A stretch of 64,000 bases of DNA from Crotalaria pallida (Eukaryota; Streptophyta; Magnoliopsida; Fabales; Fabaceae): contig CM075649.1 in the NCBI GenBank assembly GCA_037953625.1, forward strand, positions 106,831,290 through 106,895,289, read 5' to 3'. The first letter of the stretch is position 1; each line of letters begins with the position of its first letter. The notes beneath the pieces are model-generated. The model searched no databases. It saw only the letters and a program-made list of their open reading frames with translations, and was not told where the DNA came from. Below, in pieces: positions 1 through 10,151 of the stretch. The position numbers and the translations under genes were made by a program.

Positions 1-206
1 GTCTTAAATTTTTTGGACCGTTCTATTGTGGTCCGGTCCACGGTCTCACAAAATTTTAGACCGTTAAGACCGGATCAGACTGATAGTTGAAAAATAAAAA
101 AAAATTAAAACAGAGGCACAAAAACTTGAGCCTTCAGCCCTAAAATCACGTTCCCATCAGTCCATCACAACCACTCTCTTCTCTCTACCTCTATCTTCAT
201 TCAAAC
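1..206. mobile_element. Left part of a hAT-like DNA transposon (interrupted by El1)
   Basis: This AT-rich stretch carries repeated GGTCCGGTCC/GACCG motifs at 17-80. The same motif type fills 9640-9800, on the other side of El1. Clustered GGACCGG subterminal repeats with a terminus ending ...TTACAACCCTA are typical of plant hAT elements. The true left terminus lies outside the window, so the 8-bp target duplication cannot be checked. No transposase coding sequence is visible. The bases CAAAC at 202-206 are the El1 target-site duplication. Confidence 0.6.
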
Positions 207-496
207 TGTAACACTCTCACTTTTATTAGCAATTTTTTAGGTTTTTATAAAAATCGGAGTTTTAAAATTTCGTTTTAATACTTAAATTTCTTAAAAAGGT
301 TTTACGAAAATCCGGCAGAGTTTCCTCTGTTTTCCGGACTTCCCAAAATTTTTCTCCTAAAAACCTGTCAGTCCAGAATTGTTTAAAGACATAAACAACA
401 ACAGTTTATTAGTTATAACAAAACCTAATGCCCGGTGGATACAAAGTTCAGGGCGAACAACTATTACATATTTAAATTACAAAATACTGGTCCACT

Positions 497-500
<4 letters not shown>

Positions 501-550
<50 letters not shown>
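501..550. repeat. AT microsatellite in El1 3' LTR
   Basis: A run of about 25 AT dinucleotides. The matching run in the other LTR (6257-6282) is about half as long, so it changed length after insertion. Confidence 0.95.
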
Positions 551-553
<3 letters not shown>

Positions 554-614
554 CTCCACGTAGTGGAATGAAGATCCTGCCCGGCCAGCACTGGTGTATG
601 CTCCACTTGCGTAC

Positions 615-2159
615 CTGAAAAATGTTAACAACACAGGGGAAGCATCACACAGAACTTAAAAAGGAGATTTCTAAGCAGATATATACGACACGCCAAAACT
701 ATTCAAGCCTATGCTATGCTACACAATTCATGTTCTTCTTTCCTTTTTACCACCTGATTGTTTCCCAATTCTTATCCTTTCTAAATGTTTTCTTTTAGAT
801 AATCCTTAATCTCTATTTATCCATGTTACTCATTACTTTCGTTATTTTCCTTTTTATTCTCATTTGTATTTCCATTTTAAACTTCCTTTTATGTCATTCT
901 CATTACTCTTTTTCCTTTCCATTTTACTTTATTACTTTCGCTCTTTCCTTTTTCACATTTACTATCTGGCCACAGGGTCAATACAACCACCTGCGCCGTT
1001 TACCAATCATAATAGGCCACAGGGTCAATACAACCACCTGCGCCGTTTACCAATCATAATAGGCCACAGGGTCAATACAACCACCTGCGCCGTTTACCAA
1101 TCATAATAGGCCATAGGGTCAATACAACCACCTGCGCCGTTTACCAATCATAATAGGCCACAGGGTCATTACAACCACCTGCACCGTGCCACAGGGTCAA
1201 TCCAACCACCTGTGACATTTATCATTTTATCTAGGCCACAGGGTCAATACAACCACCTGCGCCGTGCCACAGGGTCAATCCAACCACCTGTGACATTTAT
1301 CACTTTCTTTATTTCTCATCATTAACTCGTCTTATTCTTTTCTCTTTACATTTAGTCCCTTAATTCTCTTTAATTCTTTTAATTCATTAATCCATCTTTA
1401 ATCCCTGTTATGTGTTTACTCCCCTTGTCCCTTTTCCTTATTTTTGTTTATTCTAAATATATTCAACTCACTAATAATTCTCGTTCCCAATTAACTTTGC
1501 TTGATTTAGCCCTATACATTATATTTCAATTCTCGACACTCACCCTTAATAAATTTCATTTCCCTTTCTTTTCTTTTTCTTCTTCTCTTCCTTTGATTAT
1601 TTTTCCTACATCACTCGTATTTAACAATACCTAGCTCATGCATTTAAACCAATTATATTATTTCTTTTTCCGTTAACTCTCTCTTTCTTATTTTTCGTTT
1701 ATTCCTTTCCTCTGATGGCTAATTACTCATTCACTCCATTCATTTCTATTAACCTTATTTTATCCTAAGTTAGTTCTCAACTCATTCCTACACTTTCTTT
1801 ATTTAATTCCGGCTCTCCATAGTTAATCTCTAATTTCTCCCTTTTCTCACTTACGCTACTCACTCGCTCTTATAATTCCGTTTACTTATTTCTTTACTCT
1901 CATTTGTTCATTCCTAAATTTATTTCCCTATTTACCATTTCTATTCCTTCGCCACACCCTACCGATCTAACTGATTAGTTATTTCGTTACCCATCTTTTA
2001 TTCATCACTATTTGGTTTCCCTATTTACTCCATCTATCTTTCTTCGTTATCAGCGGATTTCTCTAAGGTTCCTTAACAATAAACATTTCCCCTGGTCCTA
2101 GCGATAGATATAACTACCCAGAAATACACCCCTTAAGGACTGGTAATGAAACCCCTTAC
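615..2159 (-). other. Putative intron in the El1 LTR leader (3' LTR copy)
   Basis: On the minus strand the sequence reads GAG|GTAAGG at 2160/2159 and TTTTTCAG|GTACGC at 615/614, a good plant donor and acceptor about 1545 bp apart. The interval is T-rich on the plus strand, hence A-rich on the transcribed strand, which is less typical for a plant intron. It contains the 47-bp hairpin minisatellite. Equivalent donor/acceptor pairs occur at the same relative place in LTR3 and El5, and a matching donor in El2. No transcript evidence is available, so this remains a model. Confidence 0.4.
968..1297 (-). repeat. 47-bp/29-bp minisatellite with hairpin units, 8 copies
   Basis: Eight units each contain the core CAGGGTCAATNCAACCACCTG. 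Four are followed by a spacer CCAATCATAATA to make about 47 bp. CAGG pairs with CCTG in every unit. In the units ending CCTGTGACAT the stem is CACAGG/CCTGTG, and in the units starting GGCCA and ending CGCC an outer GGC/GCC also pairs. Each unit could therefore fold as a stem with a 13-base loop. The partner LTR has six units. Confidence 0.9.
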
Positions 2160-2796
2160 CTCAATCGATGACAGTGAGAGGGGTAACCTTAGCCTGACGC
2201 TTTACTCCCCGGCTTACGCTCTAGCTCGGCTCCAATTCGATCCTAAGCTTCCACGACCTTTGATTCCAAGCACGGCGGGGACAATCGATCCCGATCGAGG
2301 TGACGGTGTTGCACCTCGTTGTTTGCGAACGATCGCGGCCGGATCGAGGCCCAAGCTTAAAGCCTCGGAGTACCCAACACAAGCCCGGTGCGAATCACGA
2401 TCGGTGTCGGCGTCGGTGAGATCCGGTGAGGAGAGAGAAAACCCTAGAGGAGAGAGAAACACAAAGGGAGGAGGAAGAGAGTAAGGGAGCTCAATCAATA
2501 GGGAAAGGGAGAGGAAGAAGAGGTCATGGTGGTGGTGGTGGGTGGTGGCTCGTGGTGGTGGCTATGGTGTGGTGTGGTGGTGGAGGAAAAGGAGGAGAGA
2601 GAGAGAGAAAAGAAGGGAAAGAGACTAAGAGGGAGGAGAGAGAGAGGCGTCCATGGTGATGATGGTGGGCTTGGAGGTGGAGGCTGGTGGTGGATGGAGG
2701 TGGCTGGAGGGGTGCTTGGGGGCTGCTGGACGGAGGTGGGTGAAGGGAGAAGGTCTGGGGCGGAGAAATGAAGAGAGAAGGGGATCTGGTGCGCAG

Positions 2797-2806
2797 CTCT
2801 TATAGA
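2797..2806 (-). promoter_or_regulatory. TATA box of El1 3' LTR
   Basis: The minus strand reads CTCTATAAGAGC. It lies about 630 bp inside the LTR start, between the GC-rich U3 block and the CT/GA-rich leader. The same sequence is present in the other LTR near 8435-8445, where it would drive the element. Inferred from position and sequence only. Confidence 0.5.
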
Positions 2807-3429
2807 GCTGGTGCGGATCAGATCCGCGTGCGCGCCTGAGCGCGGACGGGTCGCGCCTGAGCGCGGGGCACGCACCAGGCTGGTGCTGGTGCGGAAACGC
2901 GTGCGTCTGGTGCGGGGGATGGGAGACTCTGGCGCGCCATTTTCTGGTTGGTGCGCACGTTGCGCGTCAGGGGCGCGCCTGGGCGAGGCTGGTGCGCGCT
3001 TGGGCGAATTTTCCACGGGTTTGGTGCACACCGGTGCGCCTGGGCGTGCACCGGTGCGCCTGGGCGTGCACCAGTGGTTCCCAACTTTGATTCGCCGTAA
3101 CTTTTTCGTTACCCGTCGGATCGGGTCCAAATTTTTAGGCAAGCTTCTTCACCCCATAAACTTCATATCCAACGGTGGAATTTAATTTCTTAGCATCCTA
3201 TAATAAATTCCTAAGTTTCTCTTTTCGGTCGATTTCTAACGTCGAAAACGCCGATTTAACTCTCGATCTCGCTTATGTGACTTTGCCCAAAGCCATAAAT
3301 GCCTTCTATACAACTCCTAGGTCCTATAATCACCACTCACATATCTAGAAAAATTCATTAAGCCACTTTTCCAATTTTTCTAAGGTTTTTAATAATTATT
3401 TCATTTAAATCAAAGTTTAGGATGTTACA

Positions 3430-3447
3430 ATTCTCCCCCACTTATTA
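3430..3447 (-). other. Polypurine tract of El1
   Basis: On the minus strand TAATAAGTGGGGGAGAAT lies directly before the LTR start TGTAACATCC. This is the expected plus-strand DNA primer site and confirms the minus orientation. Confidence 0.9.
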
Positions 3448-4869
3448 GAATTTCGTCCCCGAAATTCCGTTCAATTCCTTCAAATGGAGAACCATACCAT
3501 GGGTAAGCTTCTGATCACGGTTTTCACTTCCCTTCGATTTTTACTTTCCGCTCCGTATGCGGTTAGAGTCATGCTTATTCCAACGTCTGTCTTCTAGCAC
3601 CACGTACCAACTCCATCAGGATCGTCAATTTTCTTATTATTAAAGTTCCATCTCCCATTCCTTGGATTGAAATCCTCCCCCACTTAGCATCGACATAATT
3701 GATTATATCCATGCTAGAGGGTTATGCTTATCCGTTGCTCAGAATAGAGTACACCGGTTCCCAACCGGTATCCAAGGTTAAAAAGAGGACACGCGGGTGA
3801 CAATCTATCAGTAGGCATAGAACTATGCCGGGTTTCTATGACTTGGCGAATTCTCACCAATGCATCTGAGATGCTTGGAACTTGAAGAGAGTGAAGATGA
3901 AAGGAAGAAACATGAAGCACTCAAGAGCGAGTCTCATGGTTTTTGCAAGATGACCCAGGATGTACTGGGTACGTGTCAAGCAAGAAGACAATGGAGATTA
4001 TTCCCCAAAGTGTGCATTTTCAGCAGAAAGTCGCCGAAGGATGCGTTCCTACGGATCTGCGGTTAATTGATTGGTCTCGGTCAAAGTCTAGCTGTTGCTT
4101 CTCGATTCGGTGTCGTTTTGGGAAGGTCTTGTTTTATTCTTTAGTTTAACCCTCATTCGCTTCTCTTCGAAGTGTTTGGAAGTATCTGTTTAGTAGTCCT
4201 ATGGCTTACGGTATGCTTATGAGTTATTGTCGCTCGGATAGGATTCGAATCGAGTCGTCAAGTCTCCCCCACTTATTATCAACATACTTGAGTAAGTCGA
4301 CGGCAGGGAGGAAACTGGGTCGATTCCAAGAATCAATTAGCTAAGTTCTCACAAGTTGGAGAGGTGGTTCGATTACTGAGTTGAACGTTCTCGGTGGAAA
4401 TACCGAATAAGAGTGTCTTAAATGGGATTGATTTGCGAGTTACTGTTTACGAGTCTTAGGAAAGATCCTATAGGATTAGAGTTCAATCGGACGTTCGACA
4501 GAGATAGAATTTCTAAATGGTTCGTTTGGATCTCCATTAGATGATTGCAATAATATAACATGTCGATAAACGCGAAGACCGAGGTGGTCAGTCCCAATGT
4601 CACATTTATCAACTGTACATCACTGCGTTATTGAATGATAGCTTTATCTTTTAACAGGTGCAAGAGAAAGGACGACCAATCCTGACCTCACACTCTATTA
4701 GAGGATGACACTATCACAACTGAGTTCGGTGGAATTTCTAACTAGGTTTTAACACTTATCGACTCCTTCTAGATTACACTACTCACACTTACTCTAGGCA
4801 AAGACACTAAAGTAACTAGTTGATGCAGCATTAATATAAAAAGTACCTTGGATAAGTTCATCCCTCGTT
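3448..4869 (-). other. El1 post-gag region without a recognisable gene
   Basis: About 1.4 kb between gag and the PPT. The longest frames are below 70 codons and none resembles protease, RT or integrase. Part of it (about 3600-4080) matches the same place in El2 (26940-27400), including a short minus-strand stretch reading LYSEQR in both. The region has therefore been kept in two gag-only families, perhaps as packaging or 3'-processing sequence. That role is speculative. Confidence 0.7.
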
Positions 4870-5787
4870 CTACGTGTCCATAGGACAGTTTGTAGCACGG
4901 TGTCCGGGTTTCCCGCATTGGAAACAGAGACCTTCCTTTCTACGCTGCTCCAACATCCGACACATACGAGTATGGGATCCTCCACAATGTGGACATGGTG
5001 GCCTGGTCCTTGGAGCGGTCGCACTCTGACCTGCATTCTCTGGCACTACTGCTCTGGTGCGGTTAACAGCATACGAACCTGATCCTTGAGCCAGTCCCTT
5101 ACCCTTGTTTAGACCTACTTCATTCGGTATATTCTTGCCCCTTTTCTCTGCTTTATGTCGATTCAAACTCTTCTCATAAGTGGTAGCCATATTCACCAGC
5201 TGAGAGAGGTTAGCTATACCCTGATGCACAAAGACAGGCTGAATCCTGGCATTGAGACCTGCTTCAAATTTAACACACTTGGTGCGTTCATCTGCATCCC
5301 GATAATTGCCAGAATAGCGAATCAGATCTTCAAATTGTGCCGCATATTCACCGACACTCATACTTCCTTGCTCCAGATGCAGAAAAGCGATCTCCTTTTC
5401 CCTACGAACATCCTCAGGAAAATACTTCCCCAGGAAGTGAGCCTTGAACAGGTCAAAAGTGATATCCTGATTAGCTGCCTCCAATTCTCTTCGCACACGT
5501 TCCCACCAATACTCTGCTTCGTCAGTCAACATATACTGCGCTAACAACACAGTTTGTTCAGCAGGTGGCGCTATGGTGCGAAGGATCTTCTCAATTTCCT
5601 TGAGCCATCGCTGAGCTCCATCAGGATTATACCCTCCTTCGAACCTAGGCGGTTTGCATTTCCTAAATCGAGCCATCCAGTCAATTTCGGCTTGGTTCTG
5701 TTGCATTCGGGCCTGATTCTGATTCATTTGAATCAGGTTCTCCAATATAGCGGCCATCCGCTCATTCTCAGCACGTCGTCCAGCCAT
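4870..5787 (-). CDS. gag: El1 gag (305 aa), intact
   Basis: Capsid/nucleocapsid protein of a Ty3/gypsy-type element, forming the particle that packages element RNA. The ATG at 5787 gives MAGRRAENERMAAILENLIQ, the same start motif as El2. Residues 45-165 form a Retrotrans_gag domain (YWWERVRRELEA, FLGKYFPEDVRREKEIAFL, GEYAAQFEDLIRY). A CCHC knuckle CFQCGKPGHRATNC lies near the C terminus, preceded by a second cysteine cluster CPHCGGSHTRMC. The frame stops right after the knuckle, with no protease. It is uninterrupted, unlike El2 gag, so this copy could still make Gag. The family resembles Tekay/Del chromovirus gag, recognised by eye and not by search. Confidence 0.9.
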   Translation of the reverse strand: MAGRRAENERMAAILENLIQMNQNQARMQQNQAEIDWMARFRKCKPPRFEGGYNPDGAQRWLKEIEKILRTIAPPAEQTVLLAQYMLTDEAEYWWERVRRELEAANQDITFDLFKAHFLGKYFPEDVRREKEIAFLHLEQGSMSVGEYAAQFEDLIRYSGNYRDADERTKCVKFEAGLNARIQPVFVHQGIANLSQLVNMATTYEKSLNRHKAEKRGKNIPNEVGLNKGKGLAQGSGSYAVNRTRAVVPENAGQSATAPRTRPPCPHCGGSHTRMCRMLEQRRKEGLCFQCGKPGHRATNCPMDT

Positions 5788-5950
5788 ACTGTTAGGTCAT
5801 GAAGGGAACAGTCAGTTACAGACTGAATACTTATTCACTAACCTAATTGTCCTACTCTTAAACTTAGACTCTTACTAAACGAACCTGTTACTCGCTTGGT
5901 GAGTAACCATCGGAGATGTGAGTCCACACTCCAAAGGCCGAGGAAAAACT

Positions 5951-5962
5951 GCTCTGATACCA
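5951..5962 (-). other. Primer-binding site of El1 (initiator tRNA-Met type)
   Basis: On the minus strand TGGTATCAGAGC lies three bases after the 5' LTR end at 5966. It matches the plant initiator tRNA-Met 3' end, the usual primer of plant chromoviruses. Confidence 0.92.
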
Positions 5963-5965
5963 AAA

Positions 5966-8900
5966 TGTAACACTCTCACTTTTATTAGCAATTTTTTAGG
6001 TTTTATAAAAATCGGAGTTTTAAAATTTCGTTTTAATACTTAAATTTCTTAAAAAGGTTTTACGAAAATCCGGCAGAGTTTCCTCTGTTTTCCGGACTTC
6101 CCAAAATTTTTCTCCTAAAAACCTGTCAGTCCAGAATTGTTTAAAGACATAAACAACAACAGTTTAATAGTTATAACAAAACCTAATGCCCGGTGGATAC
6201 AAAGTTCAGGGCGAACAACTATTACATATTTAAATTACAAAATACTGGTCCACTCAATATATATATATATATATATATATATTCACTCCACGTAGTGGAA
6301 TGAAGATCCTGCCCGGCCAGCACTGGTGTATGCTCCACTTGCGTACCTGAAAAATGTTAACAACACAGGGGAAGCATCACACAGAACTTAAAAAGGAGAT
6401 TTCTAAGCAGATATATACGACACGCCAAAACTATTCAAGCCTATGCTATGCTACACAATTCATGTTCTTCTTTCCTTTTTACCACCTGATTGTTTCCCAA
6501 TTCTTATCCTTTCTAAATGTTTTCTTTTAGATAATCCTTAATCTCTATTTATCCATGTTACTCATTACTTTCGTTATTTTCCTTTTTATTCTCATTTGTA
6601 TTTCCATTTTAAACTTCCTTTTATGTCATTCTCATTACTCTTTTTCCTTTCCATTTTACTTTATTACTTTCGCTCTTTCCTTTTTCACATTTACTATCTG
6701 GCCACAGGGTCAATACAACCACCTGCGCCGTTTACCAATCATAATAGGCCACAGGGTCAATACAACCACCTGCGCCGTTTACCAATCATAATAGGCCACA
6801 GGGTTATTACAACCACCTGCGCCGTGCCACAGGGTCAATCCAACCACCTGTGACATTTATCATTTTATCTAGGCCACAGGGTCAATACAACCACCTGCGC
6901 CGTGCCACAGGGTCAATCCAACCACTTGTGACATTTATCACTTTCTTTATTTCTCATCATTAACTCGTCTTATTCTTTTCTCTTTACATTTAGTCCCTTA
7001 ATTCTCTTTAATTCTTTTAATTCATTAATCCATCTTTAATCCCTATTATGTGTTTACTCCCCTTGTCCCTTTTCCTTATTTTTGTTTATTCTATATATAT
7101 TCAACTCACTAATAATTCTCGTTCCCAATTAACTTTGCTTGATTTATCCCTATACATTATATTTCAATTCTCGACACTCACCCTTAATAAATTTCATTTC
7201 CCTTTCTTTTCTTTTTCTTCTTCTCTTCCTTTGATTATTTTTCCTACATCACTCGTATTTAACAATACCTAGCTCATGCATTTAAACCAATTATATTATT
7301 TCTTTTTCCGTTAACTCTCTCTTTCTTATTTTTCGTTTATTCCTTTCCTCTAATGGCTAATTACTCATTCACTCCATTTATTTCTATTAACCTTATTTTA
7401 TCCTAAGTTAGTTCTCAACTCATTCCTACACTTTCTTTATTTAATTCCGGCTCTCCATAGTTAATCTCTAATTTCTCCCTTTTCTCACTTACGCTACTCA
7501 CTCGCTCTTATAATTCCGTTTACTTATTTCTTTACTCTCATTTGTTCATTCCTAAATTTATTTCCCTATTTACCATTTCTATTCCTTCGCCACACCCTAC
7601 CGATCTAACTGATTAGTTATTTTGTTACCCATCTTTTATTCATCACTATTTGGTTTCCCTATTTACTCCATCTATCTTTCTTCGTTTTCAGCGGATTTCT
7701 CTAAGGTTCCTTAACAATAAACATTTCCCCCGGTCCTAGCGATAGACATAACTACCCAGATATACATCCCTTAAGGACTGGTAATGAAACCCCTTACCTC
7801 AATCGATGACAGTGAGAGGGGTAACCTTAGCCTGACGCTTTACTCCCCGGCTTACGCTCTAGCTCGGCTCCAATTCGATCCTAAGCTTCCACGACCTTTG
7901 ATTCCAAGCACGGTGGGGACAATCGATCCCGATCGCGGTGACGGTGTTGCACCTCGTTGTTTGCGAACGATCGCGGCTGGATCAAGGCCCAAGCTTAAAG
8001 CCTCGGAGTACCCAACACAAGCCCGGTGCGAATCACGATCGGTGTCGGCATCGGTGAGATCCGGTGAGGAGAGAGAAAACCCTATAGGAGAGAGAAACAC
8101 AAAGGGAGGAGGAAGAGAGTAAGGGAGCTCAATCAATAGGGAAAGGGAGAGGAAGAAGAGGTCATGATGGTGGTGGTGGGTGGTGGCTCGTGGTGGTGGA
8201 TATGGTGTGGTGTGGTGGTGGAGGAAAAGGAGGAGAGAGAGAGAAAAGAAGGGAAAGAGACTAAGAGGGAGGAGAGAGAGAGGCGTCCATGGTGATGATG
8301 GTGGGCTTGGCGGTGGAGGCTGGTGGTGGATGGAGGTAGCTGGAGGGGTGCTTGGGGGCTGCTGGACGGAGGTGGGTGAAGGGAGAAGGTCTGGGGCGGA
8401 GAAATGAAGAGAGAAGAGGGTCTGGTGCGCAGCTCTTATAGAGCTGGTGCGGATCAGATCCGCGTGCGCGCCTGAGCGCGGACGGGTCGCGCCTGAGCGC
8501 GGGGCACGCACCAGGCTGGTGCTGGTGCGGAAACGCGTGCGTCTGGTGCGGGGGATGGAAGACTCTGGCGCGCCATTTTCTGGTTGGTGCGCACGTTGCG
8601 CGTCAGGGGCGCGCCTGGGCGAGGCTGGTGCGCGCTTGGGCGAATTTTCCACGGGTTTGGTGCACCTGGTGCACACAGGTGCGCCTGGGCGTGCAACAGT
8701 GGTTCCCAACTTTGATTCGCCGTAACTTTTTCGTTACCCGTCGGATCGGGTCCAAATTTTTAGGCAAGCTTCTTCACCCCATAAACTTCATATCCAACGG
8801 TGGAATTTAATTTCTTAGCATCCTATAATAAATTCCTAATTTTCTCTTTTCGGTCGATTTCTAACGTCGAAAACGCCGATTTAACTCCCGATCTCGCTTA

Positions 8901-9054
8901 TGTGACTTTGCCCAAAGCCATAAATGCCTTCTATACAACTCCTAGGTCCTATAATCACCACTCACATATCTAGCAAAATTCATTAAGCCACTATTCCAAT
9001 TTTTCTAAGGTTTTTAATAATTATTTCATTTAAATCAAAGTTTAGGATGTTACA
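5966..9054 (-). repeat. El1 5' LTR (3089 bp)
   Basis: The upstream LTR of the minus-strand element, with the same order of parts as the 3' LTR: conserved box at 8805-8717, GC-rich block, TATA box near 8440, CT/GA-rich leader, donor-like GAG|GTAAGG near 7798, minisatellite at 6933-6700, acceptor-like TTTTTCAG|GT near 6347. Substitutions relative to the 3' LTR are few. The long minus-strand frame here (7852-8709) is split in the other LTR, so I do not call it a gene. Confidence 0.9.
6700..6933 (-). repeat. Hairpin minisatellite of El1 5' LTR, 6 copies
   Basis: The same unit as at 968-1297 but with six cores instead of eight. The two LTRs were identical at insertion, so units were gained or lost afterwards. 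Confidence 0.9.
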
Positions 9055-9059
9055 CAAAC

Positions 9060-9807
9060 CCTCTCTCCCGGCCCTCACACGCCCCTTTCCCGCCGCCGCC
9101 GCCCCTTTGCCGCCCCTCCACCTTCCCTCCCTCTTCCCTCCGTTCTCGACCTACTCGCCACCGCGATCTCTATCCTCCTCCGTTCACTCGCCACCGCGAT
9201 CTCTCTCTCCCTTCGTTCATCGCTGCCATCGTAGCCGCCGTCTCCATCGCTGGTTGTTGGCTTCTTGATGTCGCCATCGAGCTGGCTGGTTGCTGTCGCC
9301 GTCGATCTGGATGGTTGCTGCCGCCGTTGTCGCCGTCGATCTGGATGGTTGCTGCCGTCGTCGATCTGGATGGATTAATTAAGTTTGCCCTTGATTAGTT
9401 GAAATCTCCATTGATATCAACTAGGTTTTGCCCTTATTTTCAATTGGGTTTTGTTATTTACTTTCAAATCAGTTGATTTTGCCCTTTTCATCTGTACACT
9501 TTGTCTATTAATTTGCTATTATGTTTGTTATTATTTTTTTGTAACTTTATGTTTGGTATTATTTTTGGTAAATGTATTAATTTGGTATTTTGATTTATTT
9601 CATTTTAAATATTTTTATTTTATATAAATATGCAAAATAGACCGGACCGGACCGGACCAGACCATTTATTAATGGTCCGGTCCGGTCCAGTCCGGTCTTT
9701 GAACATAAAATATATGTAGACCGGACCGAACTGGACCATGATATTTTAATTGGTTCGGTCTGTAATATCCGTTCCAGACCGGACCGGACCGGACCGTTAC
9801 AACCCTA
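9060..9807. mobile_element. Right part of the hAT-like element
   Basis: It resumes directly after the El1 target duplication with a C-rich leader-like stretch, then AT-rich DNA, then dense GGACCGGACC/GGTCCGGTCC repeats at 9640-9795, ending ...CCGTTACAACCCTA at 9807. That terminus is typical of plant hAT elements. A short tandem repeat with the unit GTCGATCTGGATGGTTGCTG lies at 9298-9374. I see no transposase domain, so this is a non-autonomous or deleted copy. Confidence 0.65.
9298..9374. repeat. Short tandem repeat inside the hAT-like element
   Basis: Two and a half copies of a unit built on GTCGATCTGGATGGTTGCTGCC, separated by GCCGTTGTCGCC or a shorter version. Confidence 0.8.
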
Positions 9808-10151
9808 GTACAAAGTCGACCATTTTAGTAAAACATAATTACGTTTATGAATAGTTTTTCTTTTAGTACTTTAAATTATCGGAAATCCAATCAATAGTGT
9901 GAAAATTACTCCCTATTATTCTAAATATAAGCATAAGATAGTGAGAGTATTTTGTCCCTTTTTATAAGCATTTGGTCCAACTTTTAATGACATTAATTAC
10001 TTCTTTTTCACAAACACTCATATTAATTCAACACTTTTAGAGTCCAAATAACACTTTAATTATATGGATAATTTTTAAAAATATATATATCAAATATTAT
10101 CAATTACAATATCACTAACCGTATTAATTAGTTTCCTTAATTCACGAAAAA
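9808..10151. other. AT-rich spacer with a Stowaway-like fragment
   Basis: No gene is visible. Around 9908 the text ACTCCCTATTATTCTAAATA resembles the end of a Stowaway/Mariner-type MITE, but I cannot find the second terminus. The rest is AT-rich with no recognisable feature. Confidence 0.4.

Larger units (their letters stand above)
207..3429 (-). repeat. El1 3' LTR (3223 bp)
   Basis: This is the downstream LTR of the minus-strand element. In the direction of transcription it holds, in order: U3 start at 3429, a conserved box at 3180-3094, a GC-rich GGTGCGC-type block at 3080-2810, a TATA box near 2800, a CT/GA-rich leader, a donor-like GAG|GTAAGG at 2160/2159, a minisatellite at 1297-968, an acceptor-like TTTTTCAG|GT at 615/614, a hairpin TTCCAC...GTGGAA near 550-575, and the end at 207. 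It is longer than the partner LTR (3089 bp), mainly because of a longer AT repeat and two more minisatellite units. Confidence 0.9.
207..9054 (-). mobile_element. El1: complete gag-only Ty3/gypsy-type LTR retrotransposon
   Basis: A complete element bounded by TSD CAAAC (202-206 and 9055-9059). On the minus strand the order is 5' LTR (9054-5966), initiator-Met-type PBS (5962-5951), gag (5787-4870), about 1.4 kb without a recognisable gene, PPT (3447-3430) and 3' LTR (3429-207). LTR ends are TGTAACATCC...GAGTGTTACA. Protease, RT, RNase H and integrase are absent, so the element is non-autonomous (LARD / TR-GAG type). The gag and the PBS resemble plant Tekay/Del-type chromoviruses, so a partner from that lineage is plausible but inferred. 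The two LTRs are very similar apart from repeat-number differences, which indicates a fairly recent insertion. Confidence 0.9.

Noticed and set aside
7852..8709. 285-codon minus-strand frame in the El1 5' LTR
   Set aside because: Low-complexity Arg/Pro/Ser sequence across the GC-rich and GA-rich blocks. The same region of the other LTR splits into 215- and 94-codon frames, so it is not kept open.
9047..9268. First exon of a host gene
   Set aside because: The Pro/Ser-rich frame starts inside the El1 LTR end and lies in the hAT-like element; no downstream exon or domain was found.
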